64,000 bases of DNA from an uncultured Phycisphaerales bacterium (GCA_937995595.1 CALKJW010000008.1:28993-92992), one strand, 5' to 3'. Shown: positions 54,139-62,554, counted from the stretch's first letter. Program-made: numbers and translations. The notes: generated from the sequence alone by a model not told the origin.

Positions 54139-54411
54139 CTAATCGTTGCAGATCGTGTTGCCCGGAGGCGTTGTACAGTTGAACGTCGCCGTGCAGCAGG
54201 TACAGGTCCAAGCGCCGCCGGCGACGCTGCAGCAAGCGCACGTTTCTCCGTAACCGCAGGTCGTTTGCACTGACCCTGCCGTGATGCACTTGGCGTACTG
54301 GCATCGGCACGGCCCCTTTGTTGTACCGGCGAATGCGACGGACAGTGCAAAGGTGCACACAGGCACGATGCCCCCTGCTGCGACCGCGAACGATTTGAAC
54401 TGGCGATTCAT
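54139..54411 (-). CDS. Exported 12-cysteine mini-protein
   Basis: The 90-residue precursor has a signal peptide (about 1-28, ending SVAFAG). The mature part of some 62 residues holds twelve cysteines at 35, 37, 42, 52, 58, 60, 61, 70, 72, 73, 79 and 88, including CRC, CACC and CTCC clusters, and many Thr/Gly. An AGAGG ribosome site precedes the ATG. Downstream, in the same operon, is a MauE-like domain, and MauE-type proteins are known to help disulfide formation in small periplasmic proteins, so a disulfide-rich secreted peptide is likely. Function (structural, antimicrobial or metal-binding) is unknown. Confidence 0.7.
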   Translation of the reverse strand: MNRQFKSFAVAAGGIVPVCTFALSVAFAGTTKGPCRCQYAKCITAGSVQTTCGYGETCACCSVAGGAWTCTCCTATFNCTTPPGNTICND

Positions 54412-54445
54412 GCGAACCTCTCGGTTATTGTGACTGTGCTCGGTT

Positions 54446-54455
54446 CACATATGTG
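54446..54455. promoter_or_regulatory. Perfect palindrome in the promoter region of the Cys-rich operon
   Basis: CACATATGTG is a perfect 10-bp palindrome, 35 bases upstream of the ATG of the 12-cysteine protein and 15 bases from a long C/G run. It could be an operator, though a 10-mer palindrome can arise by chance. Confidence 0.25.
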
Positions 54456-54470
54456 CGTGATTCCAGATTA

Positions 54471-54486
54471 CCCCCCCCCCCCCCCC
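54471..54486. repeat. Homopolymer of 16 C (16 G on the coding strand)
   Basis: Sixteen consecutive C residues lie 60-75 bases upstream of the Cys-rich protein start. Runs of this length slip during replication and are a known basis of phase variation when placed near a promoter. The length in the assembly may also be inexact. Confidence 0.85.
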
Positions 54487-54933
54487 GCCACTTGTCAAGG
54501 CCCAATGTTGTTCGTGCCGCCGTGCGCTTGTGTTCTCACTTGCCCCGGGTGCGTCACCGATTGTGACCGCACATAGGTTTCCAGCGACATCCGCGGGCAT
54601 GGGGTGCAGCGGATCGCCGTGCATGATCGTGGCTGGCATGCCCCCGCACAAGGTCAATCGGCCGGATTCTCTGGGCCGACTCCCGCTCCGCCGACGACGC
54701 CGGGGTCTGATCGCTCAGCGACACGGCCCGGTCGATTGAAGGCCCCGCCGCGGCGGAAAAGATGTTGATGGAGGCGGGTGGAAGGCTGGAGGGGGCTTTG
54801 GCGGGAATCTGATGGCGGTCCACAGAGGGCTGAGAGACGGACACAGAGGGCACGGAGTTCAGTTGGAGAACTCCGTGCATTCTTCTGTGATCTCTGCTCC
54901 TTCTCTGTGGGCTCCGCGCACCTGCATAGTTGA
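54487..54933. other. Intergenic region with an 11-bp hairpin and CACAGAGG-type repeat words
   Basis: No gene is visible. Repeated words like CACAGAGGG, CTCCGTG and CTCTGTGG occur on both strands between about 54820 and 54920. They include a perfect stem GCACGGAGTTC/GAACTCCGTGC (54850-54878). A related word set occurs at 50520-50560, upstream of the amidase gene. These look like remnants of a dispersed intergenic repeat. Confidence 0.45.
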
Positions 54934-57024
54934 TCACGCCACGCCGCTCTCGGCGTAGCCCGCGGGGGCGTTGGCCTCGGCGATGAGCCGCTCGTGCTTG
55001 CGGAGGTACTCGATCACGGTTGTCACGACGGTCGCGTGGCTCCATGTCAGCGGGCTGACGCTGATGCACTCGCCGGTGTAGGGGTGGTATTGCTCGGCGA
55101 GCACCCCGCTGTCCTTGGCGCGTTTGGCGGCCCACTCCAGCAGCGGCATCGCCGCGCGGAGTTCCTCGAGCGTGCGGGCCTGCGCGATGCGGTGCTGGGC
55201 GTGCCAGAGCGTGCAGATGATCCACGGGTTGCCGGGCACGGCCTCGGTGTTCTGCCGCTCGACCATATGGTAGTAGTCGCGCTCGTAGCGTGCGCACCCG
55301 CCGACGTCGGTCTTGACCCACAGCCGCTCCCAGAGCGACTGCATCTCGCTGACGACCATGGGGTTGCCCGGGCGCAGCGCGCCGAAGGCGAAGAGCGCGT
55401 AGTTGGCGCTGTCGCGGGTCATGTCGAGCCGGTAGCCGGTCACCCTGTCGCCCTCTTCGATGGGCGTGGCCATGCGGGCAAAGCGGCTGGCGTCGGGGTT
55501 CCACAGGTGCCGGAGCAGGGCCTCGCGCATCCGTTCGGCCGCGTCGTCCATGCGCACGGCGCGCTCGTGGTCGCCGAAGTCGCGCGCGAACGCCGCGGCG
55601 GCGTGCAGGGCGCCGATCGTCGCGGCGATGGTGAAGGTGTGGACGCCGCGCCGCTCCTCCCACAGGTCCCAACTGGGGAGGGGCAGGCCGTTGGCGTCGA
55701 CGTGGGCGCACATCCACTCGCCGGGCTGCGCGACCAGCGGGTTGTACAGCGGCTTGACGAACTCGACGTCACGGAAGGCCTCGAAGTGCTGGCGCAGGGC
55801 CCAGACCACCAGCGCGGTCTCGTCCTGCTGGATGGGCAGCACCTGCCTGCCGTTGAGGATCCAGGGGTGCCACGAACTGGCCAGGTGCCCGGCGGGCGTG
55901 TACTTGTGCAGGAAGAAGCCGCGCTTGTTGACCACCCGCGCGCAGTAGCGGAAGAACCCGCGCGACAGTTCGCTCTGGTTGGCCAGCGTGAGCGCGTGCG
56001 CGACCAGCGCGCCGTCGCGCGGCCAGCAGTACGCGTAGTGGTCGCCGGCGAAGTGCGAGATGTCCGAGTCGGTCGCCGCGATGATCGCGCCGCGGTTGTC
56101 GATCTGCGTCCGCAGGATCAACTGGCTGGTCATGAACAGTTCGCGCACCTCGGGCGGGAGGGCGGTGTGCGAGGGCGAGGCGATCCCCGCGTGCACGGCG
56201 GCGTTCGGGCCGTCGACGTCCTTACGCACCCACAGGCGCCAGTAGGCCTCGGTGCGCGAGATCATGCGGTCGAGGGTCTTGGTCTGGATGACGCGGTTGA
56301 GTTCGCGGACCCTCTCGTAGGAATCCCCGCACGCCAGCCAGAACGCCGCGACCGCCTCGCCGCGCGCGGGCACGCGCAGGTCGATGCCCACGGTGGCGTC
56401 GACCGACCCCTGCGCGATGGCGTTGCGCCCGAGCACGCCGTCCTCGGCGTCGCGCCAGGTGCCCTCGGCTCCGCCGACGCGCTTGGTGCCGATGGCCCAG
56501 TGGTCGACGCCGACCTGCCCGCCCTCGGCGGCGTTGACGAGGAAGTACGAGTCGTCCTTGTAGAGCACCAGGCCGCGGGTCTCGGGGTCGAAGTCGCAGG
56601 TGTCGCCGACGGGCGACTCCTTGATCGACAGGTCGACGTGGAAGAACAGGCGGACGTCGCGCTCCGGCGCGGTCTCGCCGCTCTCGGCGCCGCTCGCGGG
56701 CCGGGTATCGCGCACCGTCACGCGACGCAGGAAGGCGGGCTCGTGAAAGTCCACGGCGTCGTTGCAGAGCAGTTCCAGGCCCAGGCGCTGGTTGACCAGC
56801 CGTACCTGCGTCACCAGCGAGTGCTCGCGGTACGCGAGCGTCCGCTCCCACGACGGGTCCTCGATCCAGGCGAACTCTCCGTCGGCCCAGACGCCGAAGC
56901 GCTGCACGTGCCCGGCGGTGTGGTTGTAGCGGCCGACGTGCGGGTAGTAGAGGTCGCGCAGGCGATAGAACTCATCGAAGTTGATGAGCAGGTCGCCGTT
57001 TCCGACTGGGATATCGCGCGGCAT
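54934..57024 (-). CDS. Glycoside hydrolase family 15 (glucoamylase-type) enzyme
   Basis: The 696-residue cytoplasmic protein has a beta-sandwich N-terminal domain (1-270) and an (alpha/alpha)6 barrel. Recognisable GH15 segments are GAIIAATDSDI, YAYCWPRDGALVAHAL, LPIQQDETALVVWAL (catalytic glutamate region), PSWDLWEERRGVHTFT and LAEQYHPYTGE (second catalytic glutamate), LTWSHA. No signal peptide is seen, so it acts on intracellular alpha-glucans or related oligosaccharides. The ATG at 57024 was preferred to two upstream ones because it leads directly into the conserved IPVGNGDLLINFDE. It lies about 60 bases downstream of the fliN-like gene. Confidence 0.88.
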   Translation of the reverse strand: MPRDIPVGNGDLLINFDEFYRLRDLYYPHVGRYNHTAGHVQRFGVWADGEFAWIEDPSWERTLAYREHSLVTQVRLVNQRLGLELLCNDAVDFHEPAFLRRVTVRDTRPASGAESGETAPERDVRLFFHVDLSIKESPVGDTCDFDPETRGLVLYKDDSYFLVNAAEGGQVGVDHWAIGTKRVGGAEGTWRDAEDGVLGRNAIAQGSVDATVGIDLRVPARGEAVAAFWLACGDSYERVRELNRVIQTKTLDRMISRTEAYWRLWVRKDVDGPNAAVHAGIASPSHTALPPEVRELFMTSQLILRTQIDNRGAIIAATDSDISHFAGDHYAYCWPRDGALVAHALTLANQSELSRGFFRYCARVVNKRGFFLHKYTPAGHLASSWHPWILNGRQVLPIQQDETALVVWALRQHFEAFRDVEFVKPLYNPLVAQPGEWMCAHVDANGLPLPSWDLWEERRGVHTFTIAATIGALHAAAAFARDFGDHERAVRMDDAAERMREALLRHLWNPDASRFARMATPIEEGDRVTGYRLDMTRDSANYALFAFGALRPGNPMVVSEMQSLWERLWVKTDVGGCARYERDYYHMVERQNTEAVPGNPWIICTLWHAQHRIAQARTLEELRAAMPLLEWAAKRAKDSGVLAEQYHPYTGECISVSPLTWSHATVVTTVIEYLRKHERLIAEANAPAGYAESGVA

Positions 57025-57087
57025 GGGTCCATGGCCCCGCAGAGGTGGTGCGTGCATACGCCGCGCGGGGCCGCGCGGCACGTTCGG

Positions 57088-57471
57088 TCAGGCCGCGGCG
57101 GCCAGGTCCTGCGCGGCCCGCGCGGGTTCCGGGTCGGCGGCGGGCTCGTCGGCGACGGGCGGGGGCGGGGCGGCGTCGGCGGGCGGCGCCCCGGGTTGCG
57201 GCGCGGCGGCGCCCATGGCGTGGATGCGCTGCCGCACGTCGCCGATGAACGAGATCCGCAGGCCGAAGTTCTCGCCGACCTTCACGGCGTGCCCCGAGCC
57301 GATCGGCTTGTTGTTCACCAGCAGCGAGAGCTCGTCCTCGGCGCTTTTGGGCAGTTCGATGATCGCGCCCGGCACGAGGTTCACCACGTCGGCGGTGCGC
57401 ATCTGCCGGTCGCCCAGCAGCACGATGATGGGCACTTCGAGGCTCAGGATGGAGCGAACGTCCGAAGGCAT
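57088..57471 (-). CDS. FliN/SctQ-type SpoA domain protein
   Basis: This 127-residue protein has a SpoA (surface presentation of antigens) domain: LEVPIIVLLGDRQMRTADVV, LVPGAIIELPKSAEDEL, LLVNNKPIGSGHAVKVGENFGLRI. This is the flagellar switch protein FliN pattern, shared with SctQ of type III secretion. The C-terminal 35 residues are Pro/Ala-rich. No other flagellar or type III gene lies in the window. It stands alone between the GH15 and fabF genes. Confidence 0.8.
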   Translation of the reverse strand: MPSDVRSILSLEVPIIVLLGDRQMRTADVVNLVPGAIIELPKSAEDELSLLVNNKPIGSGHAVKVGENFGLRISFIGDVRQRIHAMGAAAPQPGAPPADAAPPPPVADEPAADPEPARAAQDLAAAA

Positions 57472-57569
57472 GGGGTGTATATCGGCGGTGCGCCCGCCGC
57501 GGCTGGAACTCCCGATCTTTCTCCGAACGATATCGGTCCGGCCGCCCGCGCAGCCGCGACGCCCGGCGC

Positions 57570-58853
57570 TCAGGCGTAGCGGCCGATGATCAGCGTGACG
57601 TTGTGCCCGCCGAAGCCGAACGTGTTGTTCATCACGTAGTCCACGCGGCGTTCCCTGGCGTGGTGCGGGACCAGTTCCAGGTCCATGTCCGCGTCCGGGT
57701 GGTCGAGGTTGATGGTCGGGGCGATGACGCCGTCGCGCACCGCGTGGATGCAGGCGATGGTCTCGATCGCGCCCGACGCGCCCAGACCGTGCCCGTGCAT
57801 GCTCTTGGTCGAACTCATCATGAGTCTGCCGCCGCGGCTCTTGCGGGCGTGGTCGCCGAAGAGCGTGGTGACGGCGAGCGCCTCGGCCTTGTCGCCCAGG
57901 GGCGTGCTGGTCCCGTGCGCGTTGACGTAGCCGATCTGCGAGGGGTTGAGGCCCGCGTCCTCCAGCGCCCAGCGCATGGAGCGCATGGCGCCCCGGCCGG
58001 CCTCGTCGGGCGCGGTGATGTGGTACGCGTCGCCGGCGTTGGCGTGCCCGACGATCTCGGCGTAGATGGTCGCGCCGCGCCTGCGGGCGTGCTCCTCGGT
58101 CTCGAGGACGAACACCGCCGCGCCCTCGGCGAGCACGAAGCCGTCGCGGTCCTTGTCGAACGGGCGCGAGGCCTTCTCGGGCGCGTCGTTGCGGGTCGAG
58201 AGGGCTCGCATGACGGAGAACGCGCCGACGCAGATGGGGCTGATGGCCGCCTCGGCCCCGCCCGCGAGAACCACGTCGCACTTGCCGCTGCGGAGCAGTT
58301 CGACCGCGTCGCCGATGGCGTGGCCCGAACTGGCGCACGCCGTCGCGTGCGCCGTGGCCGGGCCCTGCAGGCCGAACATGATGGACAGGTTGCCCGCCGC
58401 GGCGTTGACCATCAACTTCGGCACCGTGAACGGGCTCAGCCGGTCGGGCCCGCGCTCGTGCAGGATGCCGACGCCGTCCTCGATGGTGGTGATGCCGCCG
58501 ACACCGGAGCCGATGACGACGCCGCAGCGCTCCGGGTTCTCCTTGGCAAAGTCGATCCCGGAGTCACGCACCGCCTGCACGCCGGCGACCACGCCGAACT
58601 GCGCGAAGCGGTCCATCCGCTTGGCCTCGCGGTGGTCGAGCATGTCCGCCGGGGGGGTCCAGCCCTTGATCTGCCCGGCGATCCTGACGGTCCACTTGCT
58701 CTCGTAGCGGGCGAACTCGGGCAACTCGATCAGGCCGACGCCGCTGCGACCCTCGCGCATGGCGTCCCACGTCGCCCGAGCGGTGTGCCCGAGGTTCGTC
58801 ACCGCGCCCATGCCGGTGATCACCACTCGGTGAGGATGTCGCGTGTTCGGCAT
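57570..58853 (-). CDS. fabF: 3-oxoacyl-[acyl-carrier-protein] synthase II
   Basis: The 427-residue condensing enzyme elongates acyl-ACP in fatty acid synthesis. The Cys-His-His triad is visible: C173 in TACASSG, H313 in NAHGTSTPLGD and H355 in STKSMHGHGLGASG, with K350. The C-terminal NNTFGFGGHN loop is intact. The start (VVITGMGAVTNLG) and length are normal. The acpP gene lies 60 bases upstream on the same strand, the usual acpP-fabF arrangement. Confidence 0.95.
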   Translation of the reverse strand: MPNTRHPHRVVITGMGAVTNLGHTARATWDAMREGRSGVGLIELPEFARYESKWTVRIAGQIKGWTPPADMLDHREAKRMDRFAQFGVVAGVQAVRDSGIDFAKENPERCGVVIGSGVGGITTIEDGVGILHERGPDRLSPFTVPKLMVNAAAGNLSIMFGLQGPATAHATACASSGHAIGDAVELLRSGKCDVVLAGGAEAAISPICVGAFSVMRALSTRNDAPEKASRPFDKDRDGFVLAEGAAVFVLETEEHARRRGATIYAEIVGHANAGDAYHITAPDEAGRGAMRSMRWALEDAGLNPSQIGYVNAHGTSTPLGDKAEALAVTTLFGDHARKSRGGRLMMSSTKSMHGHGLGASGAIETIACIHAVRDGVIAPTINLDHPDADMDLELVPHHARERRVDYVMNNTFGFGGHNVTLIIGRYA

Positions 58854-58913
58854 GGCGTGCTCACGTCGTGCCGGCCGCTCTCGCGGCGGGTCGCGAGGGG
58901 AAGAACCGAGGGG

Positions 58914-59165
58914 TCAACCTTCCTTGCCCTGCGCCTGGACGATGAAGTCGATCGCTTGTCCGACGGTCTTGATCTTCTCGGCCTGCTCGTCGGGGATGTT
59001 GGTCTCGAACTCGTCCTCGAGTTCCATCACCAGTTCGACGGTGTCGAGCGAGTCGGCGTTCAGATCCTCCACGAACGAGGTGTTCCGGTTGATCTGGGCC
59101 TTGTCGGTGCCCATCTGGTTGGCGACGATCTCGATGACTTTCGATTCGATCTCTTGAGGGGTCAC
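58914..59165 (-). CDS. acpP: Acyl carrier protein
   Basis: The 83-residue acidic protein carries the phosphopantetheine site S39 in [13 protein letters not shown]. It has the four-helix ACP pattern ([10 protein letters not shown]..., [27 protein letters not shown]). It donates acyl chains to FabF, encoded directly downstream. Promoter-like boxes are found about 145 bases upstream. Confidence 0.97.
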   Translation of the reverse strand: MTPQEIESKVIEIVANQMGTDKAQINRNTSFVEDLNADSLDTVELVMELEDEFETNIPDEQAEKIKTVGQAIDFIVQAQGKEG

Positions 59166-59622
59166 TGGCGCTTCTCCAAAGGGTCACTGACCATTCCCCC
59201 GGCCCGTCCCTGCTTCCGACGCCGGGATGAAACCCAGCCAAGAGGCCGCACCATCGGCCGGGCGACGGGTCGCAACCCGTTCGGTCCCGCCGGTGCGGTG
59301 CGAGGCAAATATAGCCTGTCCGCCGTCAAACCGCAAAGCCGCGGTCTTTTCCGGACCTCCCGGGGCCTCTTCGGGCGATTGTCCCTCTCGCGGCCGACCT
59401 CGGAGCGGGAGCAGCGCGCGGACCAGCGCCGGGCGGTCGATCCGAAACGCCCGGCCGTTTCGCGGAGTTTTCCGCACAGGTTCACAAGGCCTGCCGATTG
59501 GTCGATGCAAAGGGCGCGCGGCCTTGCTCGTTTGTGCCGCACTCGCCGCTGGACCCCCAACCCTCGGGGGGCGGCGAGCGTAGAGCAACAGGAGAGCCGT
59601 CCGCGCCCAGGACCGACGCGCC
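59166..59622. other. 457-bp divergent intergenic region, no gene seen
   Basis: The short open frames here give no recognisable product. The only notable signal is an AT-rich promoter-like patch for acpP near 59308-59336. A DUF1444 gene starts on the opposite strand at 59623. Confidence 0.5.
59308..59336 (-). promoter_or_regulatory. Candidate promoter for acpP-fabF
   Basis: On the minus strand TTGCGG (59336-59331) is followed after 17 bases by TATATT (59313-59308). The same TTGCxG...TATATT pattern precedes feoA in this window. The start of transcription would be about 135 bases from the acpP ATG. Confidence 0.4.
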
Positions 59623-60420
59623 ATGGCACGAATGCCGCACGAGCCCGAAGCCTTCGCCGAAACCGTCGCCGCGATGCTGCGCCGCCAGCAGCCGGACCAA
59701 TCGATCAAACTGGTCGGCCCGCGCGAGCTGATCGTGGACGGCCGGCGGCTGGACCTTGAGAACCTCTTCCGGCTTGTCCGCCACGACCCGGACCGCGGCA
59801 CCGAGATCGTCGAGCACTACCTCGACAACCTGTTCAACCAGGAGACGATGCAACTGGCTGCGGCGAGTTTCGACTTCGTGCGCCCGCGGATCATGCCGCG
59901 CATCCAGTCCGAGGCGATCTTCCAGCACCTGTCGCGCGAGCAGGTGGCGTACGTGCCGTTCGTCAACGGGACGGTGATCGTGTTCGTGATCGACCTGCCG
60001 CAGATGACGGTGAGCGTGACGACCGAGCAGATGGTGCGGTGGGGCGTGACGGCGGAGGAACTCGAGCAGATCGCGCGGAAGAACCTCGACCACTACCTGC
60101 CGGAGTTGAACTTCCAGATCGTGCAGAGCAAGGAGGGCGGCAAGGCCGCGATCCTCGCCGAGCAGGACGGGTACGACGCCGCGCGGGTGCTGCTGAGCCG
60201 GCTGTTCGAGAAACTCGCGCCGCAACTGGGCGGGGACTTCTACGTCGGCCTGCCGGCGCGGGACATGTTCGTCGCGCTCACGGGCGGGCCCGAGCCGTTC
60301 ATCGAGCGGCTCAAGACCCGCGTGAAACAGGACTACCGCCGGCTGCCGTACCCCATCACGGCCGACCTGTTCTACGTGACGCGCGACGGCGTGGCCGGGA
60401 CGCAGGCCGAGGCGGCGTGA
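59623..60420 (+). CDS. DUF1444 family protein
   Basis: This 265-residue soluble protein has no signal peptide. Residues FVRPRIMPRIQSE, YVPFVNGTVIVFVIDLPQMTVSVT, ILAEQDGYDAARVLLSRLFEKLAPQLGGDFYVGLPARDMFVAL and YPITADLFYVT fit the DUF1444 family, known from Bacillus YtpQ, whose biochemical role is not established. Length matches the family. It precedes the glutamine amidotransferase gene on the same strand, 81 bases away. Confidence 0.75.
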   Translation: MARMPHEPEAFAETVAAMLRRQQPDQSIKLVGPRELIVDGRRLDLENLFRLVRHDPDRGTEIVEHYLDNLFNQETMQLAAASFDFVRPRIMPRIQSEAIFQHLSREQVAYVPFVNGTVIVFVIDLPQMTVSVTTEQMVRWGVTAEELEQIARKNLDHYLPELNFQIVQSKEGGKAAILAEQDGYDAARVLLSRLFEKLAPQLGGDFYVGLPARDMFVALTGGPEPFIERLKTRVKQDYRRLPYPITADLFYVTRDGVAGTQAEAA

Positions 60421-60501
60421 ACCCGCCGCGCGTCGGCCGCGGCGGTTAGCATCCGCGGCGGAGCGCGCCCGGGTTTGGTCTCCGCGCGTCGCCGCACACG
60501 C

Positions 60502-61170
60502 ATGATCCTGCTCATCGACAACTACGACTCGTTCACGTACAACCTCGTGCAGAGGCTGGGCGAGATCGATCCCTCGCTCGACCTGCGCGTGGTCCGCAAC
60601 GACCGCATCACCGCCGACGAGGCCGAGGCGATGCGGCCGAGCCACGTGATCATCTCCCCCGGCCCCTGCACGCCGAAGGAGGCCGGCGTCTCCAGCGAGA
60701 TCATCCGGCGATTCGCCGGGCGCGTGCCGGTGCTGGGCGTTTGCCTCGGCCACCAGTGCATCGGCGACATGCACGGCATGACCGTTACGCGGCACGCAAT
60801 CCCAATGCACGGCAAGACCTCGCCCGTGCAGCACGACAACCAGGGCGTGTTCGCCGGGCTCTCCAATCCGTTCATCGCCACGCGCTACCACTCGCTGGTG
60901 GTGCTTGCCGAGACGATCCCGCCGCCCGAGGCCGATGGCAGCGGGTGGAAGGTCTCGGCATGGACGGATGAGCCGGTTGACGCCGCGAACCCCCCCACCT
61001 CTCGCGGCACGCGCCGCGTGGTGATGGGGCTGCGGCGCATCTGGCCGCGCGGGGAGCAGCGGGCGCTGCTGGAGGGTGTGCAGTTCCACCCCGAGAGTTT
61101 CCTGACCGTCGAGGGGCCGAAGCTGCTGAGGAACTTTGTTGAGAGCGGCCGAGCGGTCTCTGCTGGTTGA
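60502..61170 (+). CDS. pabA: Anthranilate/aminodeoxychorismate synthase glutamine amidotransferase
   Basis: The 222-residue class I amidotransferase provides ammonia for anthranilate or 4-amino-4-deoxychorismate synthesis. It opens MILLIDNYDSFTYNLVQ, has the oxyanion region ISPGPCTPKEAG, the nucleophile C81 in LGVCLGHQCIG, and the His-Glu pair in GVQFHPESFLT. An insertion (about 140-175) is seen before the C-terminal motif. The ATG at 60502 matches the family start. PabA and TrpG cannot be told apart without their partner gene. Confidence 0.92.
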   Translation: MILLIDNYDSFTYNLVQRLGEIDPSLDLRVVRNDRITADEAEAMRPSHVIISPGPCTPKEAGVSSEIIRRFAGRVPVLGVCLGHQCIGDMHGMTVTRHAIPMHGKTSPVQHDNQGVFAGLSNPFIATRYHSLVVLAETIPPPEADGSGWKVSAWTDEPVDAANPPTSRGTRRVVMGLRRIWPRGEQRALLEGVQFHPESFLTVEGPKLLRNFVESGRAVSAG

Positions 61171-61260
61171 GGTCGAGCGGCGGCTGGTCGACGCCCGGCA
61201 CGGGCGCAGGTTTGACGCGGCGCAATGGAGATGCGGCCTGAAAGGCTGCACCGCGCGTAG

Positions 61261-61357
61261 CCGAGCGGTGGAGGTCGCCGCAGGCGGCCGACACCCCCGG
61301 GTTCGAGCGCGCGGGGGTTTGCTCGGTCTGGTCATCGTGCGCAGCCCGAAGGGCTGC
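61261..61357. repeat. REP-like hairpins flanking the RAYT gene, left side
   Basis: GGTCGCC-GCA-GGCGGCC near 61273-61289, then CACCCCCGGG and GCGCGGGGG, and the palindrome GCAGCCC-GAA-GGGCTGC (61341-61357). The same palindrome type appears on the other side of the transposase gene. Transposases of the RAYT class mobilise such elements. Confidence 0.65.
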
Positions 61358-61379
61358 TCGAAGCAAACGCGGCGTAAGG

Positions 61380-61832
61380 TCAGTTCCAGACGTACCGCTC
61401 GTCCCATTCGATCCTGTACCGGCGCATGAAGGCGCGCATCTCGGCCTGGTAGTCCGACTGCCGGTGATGGGCCTTCTGCGAGGCGATGTAGCGGCACAGC
61501 GCGGCAACGCCCGACTCGCCGATCGAGAACGCGAAGTAGCCGTCCTGCCACGCGAACGCGGGCTCGCGTCGCGCCCCGACCTTCATCCACTTCGACGAGT
61601 CACGCTTGACGTTGAGCAGGAGGTCTGACAACGCCACCGTCTTGCCGAGGCTCACGAGCAGGTGCACGTGGTCCGACGTGCCGCCCATCGCCAGCAGAGG
61701 AGACTCCATCGCCCGGCAGATGCCCCCGACGTAGGCATAGAGGTCCGACTCACGGTCAGGCCGAATCAGCGGCGCGCGGGCCTTGGTCGAGAACGTGACG
61801 TGAACAAGGAGGCGCGTCAACGTGGAGGCCAT
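61380..61832 (-). CDS. REP-associated tyrosine transposase (RAYT), IS200/IS605-like
   Basis: The 150-residue Y1 transposase has the HUH-type metal motif as HVH (55-57 in GGTSDHVHLLV) and the probable catalytic tyrosine Y115 in RYIASQKAHH. The start MASTLTRLLVHVTFSTKAR is typical of the family. The domain is complete, so the protein may be active. It lies between REP-like hairpins rather than IS200 ends, which supports the RAYT class, genes kept in one copy that spread REP elements. The ATG at 61832 was chosen over a longer frame that runs through the hairpins. Confidence 0.88.
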   Translation of the reverse strand: MASTLTRLLVHVTFSTKARAPLIRPDRESDLYAYVGGICRAMESPLLAMGGTSDHVHLLVSLGKTVALSDLLLNVKRDSSKWMKVGARREPAFAWQDGYFAFSIGESGVAALCRYIASQKAHHRQSDYQAEMRAFMRRYRIEWDERYVWN

Positions 61833-61851
61833 CCCGCCAATGTAACATCGA

Positions 61852-61974
61852 GCAGCCCTTCGGGCTGCGACACGACCCGGGCACGGGGCCGCGACGGTGA
61901 CCGCGGTCCGGGGGTGTCGATCGCCTGCGGCGATCTCCACCCCCGGCTACGGGTTCGACAGCCCTTCGGGCTGT
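61852..61974. repeat. REP-like hairpins flanking the RAYT gene, right side
   Basis: GCAGCCC-TTC-GGGCTGC (61852-61868), a long stem CCGGGGGTG-tc-GATCGCC / GGCGATC-tc-CACCCCCGG (61908-61946) and ACAGCCC-TTC-GGGCTGT (61958-61974). These make a compound unit of two short palindromes with a central hairpin. The 281-base gap holds nothing else I can identify. Confidence 0.7.
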
Positions 61975-62113
61975 TGCTCTGCGTGTTGAGATCCCAACGC
62001 TCACACCGACTTGCGGCCTTGCCGCCAGCAATCCCCGACGACCCGGCTCCCGAAGCCGCGCTTGCCATCCTGCCCGTTTGCTGCTCTGCTGCTTTCCGCA
62101 CTACAGTGCGGGC

Positions 62114-62554
62114 ATGCTCCATCCCGCCCCCACTTCGCGCATCGCGCCCACGCTGGCCCGCGGCGAACTTGCCGACATCATCGCGCCCACCGCCACGCGC
62201 CCCGGCCACGTCGTCATCACATTTCCCAATACCAACTACCGCATGCACCTGATCCCCACCGCGCCGATCTCGACGCCCGTTGGCAAGCGGATCGTCGGCA
62301 CCATCCGCGCCACGGCGCGGCGCGTCGACCTGGTCGATACCGGCGGCAAGTTTGTCGAGCCCGTCTACGGCCGGCCGCGCCGGGTGCAGGGCAGCGTTCT
62401 CGGCGGCGACGATCACTCGTGCACGCTCATCGTCGACGCGGGCATGCCCATCCACTGCACCATGACCGACCCGCGCCAGGTGCCGTCGCAGTTCGCCACG
62501 GGCGCGATGGTCGGTTTCGACGTGCTGGACGGCGCGACCTTCACGCCGCAGTGA
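62114..62554 (+). CDS. Hypothetical protein
   Basis: This 146-residue protein starts MLHPAPTSRIAPTLARG (an upstream ATG would add 12 residues). It has no signal or membrane segment and a beta-rich pattern (HVVITFPNTNYRMHLIPTAPI, KRIVGTIRATARRVDLV, HSCTLIVDAGMPIHCTMTDPRQ) that could be an OB-like fold. I do not recognise the family. It is followed by the aldehyde dehydrogenase gene 49 bases later and may be co-transcribed with it. Confidence 0.6.
   Translation: MLHPAPTSRIAPTLARGELADIIAPTATRPGHVVITFPNTNYRMHLIPTAPISTPVGKRIVGTIRATARRVDLVDTGGKFVEPVYGRPRRVQGSVLGGDDHSCTLIVDAGMPIHCTMTDPRQVPSQFATGAMVGFDVLDGATFTPQ

Noticed and set aside
61380..61940. Longer start for the RAYT transposase at 61940
   Set aside because: The extra 36 residues translate the REP hairpins. 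The start at 61832 matches the family's usual N-terminus.
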